From the NCBI GenBank assembly GCA_017430535.1, contig JAFRMR010000015.1:1-50442 (forward strand): DNA of 50,442 nt, written 5' to 3'. Shown piece after piece: positions 1 to 8,200 of the stretch; positions within the stretch are counted from its first letter, which is position 1, and the number at the start of each line of letters is the position of its first letter. Source of the DNA: Clostridia bacterium. GTDB taxonomy: Bacteria; Bacillota; Clostridia; Oscillospirales; Acutalibacteraceae. Under the pieces are notes generated by a model. That model made no database searches. It saw only the letters and a list, made by a program, of their open reading frames with translations, and was not told where the DNA came from. Both the position numbers and the translations under genes were made by a program.

Positions 1-879
1 ATACAACTCCAGAATATCGGGCGGGATATTTGAAACAAGCGATTTCAGCTCCTCATATTCCTGTTGCCGTTTCTTCATTTCAAGCTTTTCGGTTACGCTG
101 ATTTTGCTTTCTTTCTTGAGATCGGCATTTTCTTTCCTCATCTGCTTCATTGTTTCATCATAAACAGCAAGCTTTGAAAGAAGGTCGGCTCTGTCGGACA
201 TATATTTTGAAATCATTTCTTCGGCATCCGCTTTGCCTTGCTTCAAATTCATAATTCCGATGTTTTCTATTGCCGCCGAAATCTTTTCCGCCTGCTTGTT
301 CAGATTTTTTGCCTTTTTGAAAAGCTGAGTGGGAATATATGTCCTGCCCGTAATCTGACTGCTGGTTCCTCTTTCCAGCTCGGGATATTTCTTTGACATC
401 CATGAATGATATGCGTCCTGCCAGAATGTCAGTTTCTGTTTGTTGCCGACTATCTCTTTTGCACTGAGTCTGTGATCCTTTGTAATCGGGACAAAGCACA
501 GATGCATGTGAGGCGTGGTTTCATCCAGATGGACGGCTGCGGAGATAATTGTTCCCGGTGTGAGATTCTTTTCATAAAACGCAAGAGCGTGTTCAAAGAA
601 TTCTCTGATTTCCTTTTTACTCTTTTTTCTGAAGAATTCATTGCTTGCGGTTACTACGGTTTCGACTAAAACAACGCTGTCTTTTCTTGTTTTGCATTTG
701 TGAATTGCAATCAGCTTGTTGATAAGCTCTCTGTAACTGCTGTTTCTTTTGATAAGATTGTAATTATCCTTTGTCCGTGACAAATCAATATCGGGATTGC
801 TTTTGTATTCAGTTTTTGTTCTTTCGTTGTGCGCTTCAATACTGCCGACTGCCTGTGCCTTATGTTTTTGAAAACGCAT
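1..879 (-). CDS. MobV/Pre-family plasmid mobilisation relaxase, 3' end cut by window edge
   Basis: This reading frame on the minus strand runs off the left edge, so only the N-terminal ~293 residues are visible. It starts MRFQKHKAQAVGS and contains HLDETTPHMHLCFVPI, the HxDE..PHxH metal-binding motif of Mob_Pre (MobV) relaxases, which nick oriT to start conjugative mobilisation. The final visible part is rich in K/E/Q and predicted coiled coil, as usual downstream of the nuclease domain. The start is uncertain: ATG at 879 is in frame, and a GTG at 903 directly abuts an AAGGAGG at 904-910, giving no normal spacing. The gene is divergent from the palindromic region at 1.0-1.5 kb that could hold its oriT. 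Family assignment is confident; completeness cannot be judged. Confidence 0.88.
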   Translation of the reverse strand, partial: MRFQKHKAQAVGSIEAHNERTKTEYKSNPDIDLSRTKDNYNLIKRNSSYRELINKLIAIHKCKTRKDSVVLVETVVTASNEFFRKKSKKEIREFFEHALAFYEKNLTPGTIISAAVHLDETTPHMHLCFVPITKDHRLSAKEIVGNKQKLTFWQDAYHSWMSKKYPELERGTSSQITGRTYIPTQLFKKAKNLNKQAEKISAAIENIGIMNLKQGKADAEEMISKYMSDRADLLSKLAVYDETMKQMRKENADLKKESKISVTEKLEMKKRQQEYEELKSLVSNIPPDILELY

Positions 880-1067
880 TATTGCATACTTTGCGGGTAT
901 CACCCTCCTTTCGAATTTCAGTTTTGTTGTTTTCTGTTTCTTAATTATTTTTGCTAAGTCATTGGAATCACTCCTTTCTTTTGAAAATTTAAAAGCACCG
1001 CAAAGAAAAATGAGACAATATGAATCATCTTTCCGAAGCGATGCTTGAATTTATTATTTAATTATTT

Positions 1068-1116
1068 GGTGCCGAATCCGGCACCAACGATCATTTCCGG
1101 TGCCGATAGTGGCACC
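1068..1116. repeat. Two tandem GGTGCC/GGCACC palindromes
   Basis: Two 18-bp palindromic units, GGTGCCGAATCCGGCACC at 1068-1085 and GGTGCCGATAGTGGCACC at 1099-1116, sit about 190 bp upstream of the relaxase start. Identical 6-bp arms with different 6-bp centres suggest a dimeric DNA-binding protein site, either an operator for mob or part of a transfer or replication origin. Confidence 0.6.
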
Positions 1117-1442
1117 GTTTTTTGCATTTTCGTTACCATTTAACCGGATATTTTATTTTTCAAAAAAGCTGAAAATATTGAGCTTTTGAAATCAACTTGA
1201 TTTTAAATCCCTTAAAAATGTAAAAAATATCTGTTCTGCGGAACGGGGATTTATACGCCCTTTGCCTTTGAAAGCCGAAACACTAAATCTTCAAAATCGC
1301 TTTCTATCACTTAAACCCGATTTTTCAATTTCGCCGGAAAACAAAAATCTCAATCTTGCTGTAAATGGGCAAAATTGAGATTTTCTTCATTTTATGTCCG
1401 TAAAAACACGGTGTTTTTCAACTCTTTCGGGCAAAGGTCTAA

Positions 1443-1543
1443 CACACTAGACTTTGCGGGACGCAAAATCGTGTGCCAAAGGGGAATGACAAATATCCTC
1501 AAACGCCCGTTTTCGCATTTTTGCTTTTCCGTTCCCCTTTTGG
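1443..1543. other. Adjacent inverted repeats, candidate oriT
   Basis: CACAC-TA-GACTTTGCG at 1443-1458 pairs with CGCAAAATC-GTGTG at 1462-1475 across a GGA loop, with one mismatch and a two-base bulge. Immediately next to it, CCAAAGGGGAA from 1476 pairs with TTCCCCTTTTGG ending at 1543 across a long AT-rich loop. Paired hairpins in a gene-free region beside a MobV relaxase are what an origin of transfer looks like. I do not recognise a specific published nic site, so the oriT call is inference. Confidence 0.4.
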
Positions 1544-1822
1544 ATTACCCTCGGCTGTCGCTGAAGCCCGGTGCAAACATTCAATTCACAGCGGCACAAA
1601 ATGTCCAATCCTGCGTTGTTGTCCTTGATGGGCACAAAGCCCATCTGCGTCCTCCGCCTTGTCTTGATCATTTTTTGTTCGCTGTTCGGTTAAATCTTTT
1701 CACCGGGTTTCAGCGTGAAATCCTCAAAAACCGCTCTTTCGGATTTCAATCGGAATTGCCGGAGTGTATCATATTATGTCAATTTGGATGGCGGCAATTC
1801 TTTGGCTTTCACCGATTTTGTA

Positions 1823-1851
1823 TTGACTTATTACCTGTGTTAAGTTGCAAT
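1823..1851 (+). promoter_or_regulatory. Putative toxin promoter
   Basis: TTGACT at 1823-1828 and TGCAAT at 1846-1851 are separated by 17 bp. This would start a transcript near 1858 with a leader of about 95 nt before the toxin ATG, the long leader expected for a type I toxin. Confidence 0.45.
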
Positions 1852-1916
1852 ATCGGCGGTGAGACTATCGAATGCGGTAGGCGGTTATGCCCTTCTTTTC
1901 CAAGATGGCGTACTTT

Positions 1917-1947
1917 CTCCCTCTTGAGATTACATCAAAGGAGGGAG
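1917..1947 (+). promoter_or_regulatory. Hairpin sequestering the toxin ribosome binding site
   Basis: CTCCCTC at 1917-1923 is perfectly complementary to GAGGGAG at 1941-1947, which is the core of the toxin's Shine-Dalgarno sequence, across a 17-nt loop. Folding of the leader would hide the ribosome binding site. Such structures are known in type I toxin mRNAs of the Fst/TxpA kind. Confidence 0.65.
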
Positions 1948-1951
1948 GTTT

Positions 1952-2050
1952 ATGCAGTACGTTACTTATGAAAACTTATTTAGTTTTGTACTTGTAATTA
2001 CCGGAATTGCAGCGCTGTTTATCACAGCGTTTGAGCATAAAAAGAAATAA
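1952..2050 (+). CDS. Small holin-like toxin of a type I toxin-antitoxin system
   Basis: This 32-codon frame begins with ATG four bases after GGAGGGAGG. It encodes a single hydrophobic helix (roughly residues 9-27, FSFVLVITGIAALFITAF) followed by a basic end EHKKK. That composition, size and very strong ribosome binding site match the 'putative holin-like toxin' family common in Clostridia, whose members act on the cytoplasmic membrane. The leader can sequester its own ribosome binding site, and a convergent antisense RNA overlaps its 3' end. It sits next to a relaxase, so it probably stabilises the mobile element. Function is inferred from architecture; no close homologue could be searched. 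Confidence 0.72.
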   Translation: MQYVTYENLFSFVLVITGIAALFITAFEHKKK

Positions 2051-2118
2051 CTGCCCTTCGTCCAAAAGTTGCGGTTATTTCTAATCCAATCTTGAGGGCG
2101 TAACCGTCTATCCGGTAG
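2038..2118 (-). ncRNA. Antisense RNA antitoxin converging on the toxin 3' end
   Basis: Read on the minus strand, this region ends in an intrinsic terminator. AAATAACCGC pairs with GGGCAGTTATTT (plus-strand arms about 2047-2057 and 2070-2081), followed by TCTTTTT inside the last toxin codons. The GC-rich segment at about 2088-2123 precedes it. The RNA of about 80 nt would overlap the stop region and 3' UTR of the toxin mRNA, the convergent layout of Fst/RNA II and TxpA/RatA pairs. Exact ends are estimates. Confidence 0.6.
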
Positions 2119-2125
2119 CCTCATC

Positions 2126-2153
2126 ATTTCACTTATATTTTCGGATATGTCAA
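2126..2153 (-). promoter_or_regulatory. Putative antisense RNA promoter
   Basis: On the minus strand a consensus -35 TTGACA (2153-2148) is followed after 16 bp by TGAAAT (2131-2126), four of six matches to the -10 consensus. Initiation near 2118 would produce the antitoxin RNA. Confidence 0.5.
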
Positions 2154-2235
2154 CACTAAATATTTATGTAATGATATTTCCTGTGTTTCGGAATAATTGA
2201 ATTATTCAAATCATTTAATAAAACTTCATTTTCAC

Positions 2236-2272
2236 GCAAAGCGCCCGATAAGTTTTTTATCGGGCGCTTTGC
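2236..2272. terminator. Strong hairpin terminator downstream of the giant surface protein gene
   Basis: GCAAAGCGCCCGATAA pairs perfectly with TTATCGGGCGCTTTGC around a short T-rich loop. It begins 12 bp past the stop of the minus-strand giant gene. No clear T tract follows on the minus side; on the plus side TAATCTTTTT follows, so it may act on both strands and separate the toxin unit from the cohesin locus. Confidence 0.75.
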
Positions 2273-2283
2273 ACTTAATCTTT

Positions 2284-5200
2284 TTACGGTTTAATATCTA
2301 TGTTGGGAAGCAATCTGAATAATCCTCTGAAGAAAGCAATCAGCTTTGCGAAGAAACCGCTGTTGACTTTCACTTCGCAGGTTTTGCTGAGTTCTGCTCC
2401 GCTTGAATCTTTCTGAACATTGCCGTTTGCGTCAATCACTTTAACGGTAAATGTTCTGCCGCTCTTCATTTCACCGACTTTATAGCTGACAGACTTATTG
2501 TCTCCGCGGGCAAGTTCGGTATTACCGTCAAATATTGCAAGAACATATCCTTCGGGAACACCCGTTGCTGTTGCAGTAATTGTAACAATTGATCTGTAAT
2601 CAACGGTTGCTGAAGATTTAACATTCAGCTTTGCGCCTGCTGTGGGATTGCTCGGAGCAGGAATCTTTTCATAAACAGCATTGATTGTTATATTGCTTGC
2701 TGTAAGAGAATACGCGCTCCATTTTCCGGTATAACCGTCTTTCACAGGAACAGCAGGTTCTGTTATTGAAGTCGTTTCAACCGTAAAAGCAATCTTATCT
2801 CCTACCTGCTTACCGTCAGCCATAAAGGTTGCGTAATAAGTTATCGGAGTGTACTTTGGATGAATGTCAAGCTCGCTGCCTGTTATGGTGTATTCCCATT
2901 TACCTGTATAACCGGTTTTTTCGGGAACATCAGGCAGATTGTCGATGGTTGTATCGCCGTAGGTAAATGTTACCTCACCGACCTTTTCGCCGTCAACAAT
3001 AACATCTTTTGTGTAAACCATAGCTTCACCACATTCATCGCATTTTCCGTCATTATCAGAATCAGTGTGTTTACACTGTTCATCATATAACGCATTTACA
3101 GTAATATCATTTGCTTCAATGGAGTAGCTTTCCCATCTGCCGTTTTCGTAGCCTTCTTTTGTAGGAACATCGGGTTCGGAAATAGTTTCATCCTCAACTG
3201 TAAACGGAACCTTATCACCGACCTGATTTCCATCGGCTACAAATGTAGCGTAATATGTTATGGGTGTGCAAACCAAAAGTGTGTCAAGATCACTTCCTGC
3301 AGGAGCTGCTTCCCATGTTGCAGTATAACCCGGCTTGATATATGCTCTGCCTGTTACCTGGTCTATGTATGCCTTATTCTTGTTGCACATAATCAAGAAG
3401 TTTGCATCAGAACTGGAGAATGAAGGCGATTGATCTACATTTGCAGCTCTGAACATATAAGGAACTCTTTCATCCGAACCCATGCTCCAGCTGGGAATTT
3501 TGGATTCTTGTATGGCAATATTAGTGTCGCTCGATGTTATTGATCCGCTGTTATCAAGGTCGCCGTAGAGTACAACTTTAAACTGTTCAACAAAGTTCCC
3601 GTTTTTATCAAAAATCTTGACTATTGAACCCGTTCCGACAAATTCACCTTGAACATTACTTATTACGCAGGAACCCTCTCCGACTTCAATAAGCTCTTTA
3701 AGTGCTTCGGGTGTTGTGTATTGTTCAATTCCGTAAATAAACCAAGAATCATATTCAGATGCATCTTCAGCATATTTCGGATATTGGCTGTAATCGGAAT
3801 CGTTTGCACTAATAGCTTGACTTACACCGTAAGGAAGCTCTTCTGTTCCGTTAATTACTTCCTGTCTTTTTGTTTCAATAATTGAGTTGCCGTTTATGTC
3901 ACAGCGTTCAATTATCAATGAAGTGCCTTCTTTGGGCATGATTTTGAGTATGCTTTCAGGTTCATTAACAGTCACATTGAATGACGTTGATTTACCCGAA
4001 TAATTAACAGTAATCTTTTGCGTGCCAACTGTATTGAGTGCTGTCGGTGTACAGTTGAAATTGCTTGTAACAGTTTCCGTTTTACCGCTTGCATAAGTTG
4101 CAGTCAGCGTTAAGCCTGTTGTATCAAGCGTATCGCCTTTGTAATACACCAACTTGGTAGGCTTAGTCTTAACGGCAAGCTTTGAGATTGTGTCTTCAAC
4201 AACCGTAACATTGAAGCTTGCTGATTGCTCCGCATATGTCACCTCAATTTCTTGATTGCCCGCTGTATTAAGGCTTGTCGGTGAACAGGTAAATCCTTCG
4301 GTAACAGTTTCTTTCTTACCACTCTCATATGTGGCGGTAAGTGTCAAACCAGCGGAATCGAGCGATTCGCCAACATAGTAGTTCACCTTCGCAGGTTCAG
4401 TCGTAACTGCAATAGCAGTGATAACATCTTCTTTAACTGTAACATTAAATGATGTTGATTTGCCTGCGTATTTCACGGTAATCTTCTGCGTACCGACAGT
4501 GTTGAGCAATGTCGGTGTGCAAGTAAATCCGCTTGTAACTCTTTCCGTTTTACCGCTTATGTATGTTGCAGTCAGCGTTAAACCTGTTGTATCAAGCGTT
4601 TCACCAACATTGTAAATCACCTTGGTCGGTTTAGTCTTAACAGCAATCTTTGAGATTGTGTCTTCAACAACCGTAACATTGAAGGATGTGGCTTGCTCTG
4701 CATATGTCACCTCAATTTCCTGATTACCCGCTGTATTAAGGCTTGTCGGTGAACAGGTAAATCCTTTGGTAACTGTTTCCGTCTTGTCGCTCACATATGT
4801 AGCAGTAAGCGTCAATCCTGTTGAATCAAGCGTGTCACCAACATAATAAGATTGCTTCGTGGGTAATGTTGATATTTCAATACCCGTGACCGTATCAACC
4901 TTGACAGTTACATTAAATGAGGTTGATTTGCCGCCGTACTCAACAGTAATCTTCTGACTGCCAGCAGTAATAAGCACTTGAGGAGTACAGTTAATGCTGC
5001 TGCTTATTGTCTTTGTACTGCCGTCACTGTAAGTTGCTGTAAGTGTTAATCCTGTTTGATCAAGATTATCCCCAACAAAATATATAAGTTTGTTCGGCTT
5101 TGTTTTAACTGCTATCTTGGTTAAAACTATTTCTTCCCACTGAGCATAAATTGTAGTGGTAGCCGTAGGCTTATACGATTCAGCATTAATTGATGTTCCG

Positions 5201-8200
5201 TTACCGTTTTCTTCCGTATTCCATTCAACAAATGTGTAATCGGTTCGAGTTGGTTCGGGCAAAGCAATTGTTTTACCCGCCATCATAAAGACTGTATCGG
5301 GTGAAACCGTACCACCGTTGCTATTCAAAGTCACCTTATAGAAGGTTTTATTTACCGCTGATGAAACATTGCCGGATGTATCCTTAACAACAAAATAATA
5401 CTTGCCTGGTGTATTAAGCTCAAACTGTATCGTTTTCGATTTGGGAGCACCGTCAACTGTGATATATGTGTTTTGCAAATAATTTGACTTTGTACCCCAA
5501 TAGTATCCGGCAACACCGATATTATCGTTTAGCTTCAGCGTGACAGTTTGCTTTGAGTCCAGATTGTTAGTGCTGGATATAGTTCCCGTGGGAATTGTTG
5601 TATCTGCCCATTTTGCGAATAGGGTAATATCATCCGTCGGGATAAAGCTGTCACCCGCTTCACCGACAAACGATGTCAACTGAGAATCGGAATACCATCC
5701 CGAAAAAGTATACTCTTCTTTTTCAGGTAATGGGAGAATCAAGCTTTCTCCTTTTATTAATGTTGTATTTTCCGGCTCTACAGTTCCTCCGTTTGCATCA
5801 TAAGTTACAGTTACTTCCTGAATTTTGTTCCATATAATATCTTCGCAGTTAAATTCAACATCTTTCCATTCACTGTTAAAAGTATCATCACTATTGTATT
5901 CTATGTTGATTTCAAAAGATTCTGCAGATGTATTTAAAAGATTAAATGTGATATTGAATAAGACTCCGTTATCGGTAACATCATCATTTCCATTCCAGAT
6001 AACATCAAAAGAACTGACGGAGGATGTCGCAATTGTGTTTTCTATGGAACCTGACGAAAGGACCGCTCCTCTTGAAACCGACACAGGCGCTATTATGTTA
6101 TCATCATATGAAAATGATAATCTGAAGCCCATAATACCGGGATTCCCGTTGATTTTAACCGGCACGGTAACCGAGCTGCCGTCAACACTTACATCGTCAG
6201 AATAAATCTTGGCGGTTCCGTTTAATATACTAACTTCCGGACCAATGCAAATTGTTCCGTCTGTGCTTGAGATTGCTAAGAAAGTCTCTTGCGGTTCAAC
6301 ATATTTAACTTCAAAGCCGATTGTGAAAAGAGCGCCGTCACCGGCAGAAGACAAGAGCTCTCCGATTTGAATTTCAAGCGTTCCGTCCGCTGAAAGCAAG
6401 TTTTCACCGACAACATTTGCTATACCGTTGTTAATGACCTTAGGTATAAGTAAGTCCTTGTCATATTCAATAGTGACTGTTGTTTGTTCAATCCCTTTGT
6501 TGTTGAAAATATTGACAGGTACATCAACTGTTTCACCGCATCTGACGGAGAAATTACTCATTATTATTGTTGAAACATCACCGCCGGAGCCATACACGCT
6601 GATTGAGAAATCTTCACATTCAAGCTTGACATCATCACCGTCTTCATTGAATGTGTCTTCGGGATTATATGATAATCCGACCGAGTACTGACCTAAAGCG
6701 TTATTCTTTATATTAAATGTGACAGTAATAATTGTACCGCCGCGAGTAAGGTTTTCTGAACCGCTCCATACAACATCAAAGGACCCCGGCTCGGAAGTAT
6801 CTATGCTGTTGTCAAACAAACCGGTTAAATCATCTTCAGAAGTAACAGAAACGGGCGTCATAGCATTTTGATCATAATCAAAAGTAAGCCTGAACGCCAT
6901 TATTCCTTTATTGTTGTCAATCTTAATAGGTACTGACACAGTACTGCCGCTTTGTCCGGAAATGTTTTCGGCATAAATTCTTGTGGCTTGTAAGACAGTA
7001 ACATAAAACGATGCAGATTTAGTAATGTTATCCTCCGTATATGTTATTATAACTTGTTTTCTGCCGGATGTTCTGAAATCATAGCTGATGTCAAAACCCT
7101 CTTCAATATCCTGTGAATATCCGTTTTCATATTCAACATGGAGAGATAATCCGGAGGTGTCCAATTCATCTCCCGGCTCATATTCAATTTTATCCGGTAA
7201 AGTCGCGATTGACACACTGCTCAACGGAGCGTGAACTATATCAATGTTATAGTTAACAGTTTTTGAGTCATATGTAATTTTTATCCGCTTATGACCGACT
7301 TTATTCAGATTAGGTTCAGTTATTTCAAAACCCGAATTTATGCTTTCCGTTGTTCCGTCGGCAAAAGTGATTATGAGAGTTGCATCTGTAGGGTAAAATG
7401 TATCGCCGACATAGTAGACTGTCTTTGTGTTTTCAAGATCAACCTCAATTGATGAAACATCATCATAAACTGTAATGGTTTTGGTTGTTGTATATCCTCT
7501 GTAAGAAAAAGTTAAGACCTGCTTTCCGACAGTGTTCGGATCATAACCGGAAACCGTCACGCCGTGTGTAAGCTCGTATCTTACATCAGAGTCGGTTGAA
7601 TTTGTAAGCACTACACTTAAATCTGATGTGTCAAGAGGCTCACCTTCAATGTAATTAAATTTCTCAAAACCTGAAAAAGAAATAACAGCGTTCTCCGTTT
7701 GCAGATTTTGAAGACCTTTAATATATTTTAAGAGTAATGTGTAATCTGCTATATCAACAATGCCGTCCAGATTGACATCTGCAAAACACAATTGCTCCTC
7801 GGATAAGTTTTCAATATCCTTCAAATAATCAAGGATATATTCGCAGTCATCTTCATTTACTATGTGATCTCCGTTAACATCTCCCCAGTAAGGAGAAGCT
7901 TCATTTCGGCTTTCCTTAACATAAACATCGAAAGTACAGGTTTTACCTTTGTAGTCAACAGTTACTGTCTGATTACCGGGAGTGTAAAAACCTGTTGGAG
8001 AACAGGTAAATCCGTCACTGTACCTCTTTGATGTACCGTCCGCATAATTAACAGTAAGAATAAGACTTGAAAAGTCTAATGATTCACCTCTGTAATATAA
8101 TTCCTTATAGTCTGTCATCTCAATATCTTCTATTGAACTTTGAGATGGGGAATTATCAACCACATTTACAGTTTTGGTAGTCTTGTAATCTCTGAAACTG

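Larger units (their letters stand above)
880..1822. other. Intergenic region between relaxase and toxin
   Basis: No convincing protein gene is present. An open frame at 1375-1971 has no ribosome binding site, no recognisable domain and runs over the toxin leader, so I do not call it. The stretch holds the relaxase leader, the tandem palindromes at 1068-1116 and the nested inverted repeats at 1443-1543. AT-rich sequence lies on the relaxase side and GC-richer sequence from about 1450 onward. Confidence 0.6.

Noticed and set aside
1375-1971. A 198-codon open frame on the plus strand
   Set aside because: It has no ribosome binding site, improbable composition and no family resemblance, and it overlaps hairpins and the toxin leader. 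The 32-codon toxin frame at 1952 explains the only good translation signal there.
2236-2272. Hairpin as part of the type I antitoxin
   Set aside because: It lies beyond the antisense promoter and next to the giant gene's stop codon, so it is assigned as a terminator for that gene.
3966-5120. Possible CRISPR-like periodicity
   Set aside because: The repeats are long in-frame coding units of about 231 bp for Ig-like domains, with no short identical repeats and unique spacers.
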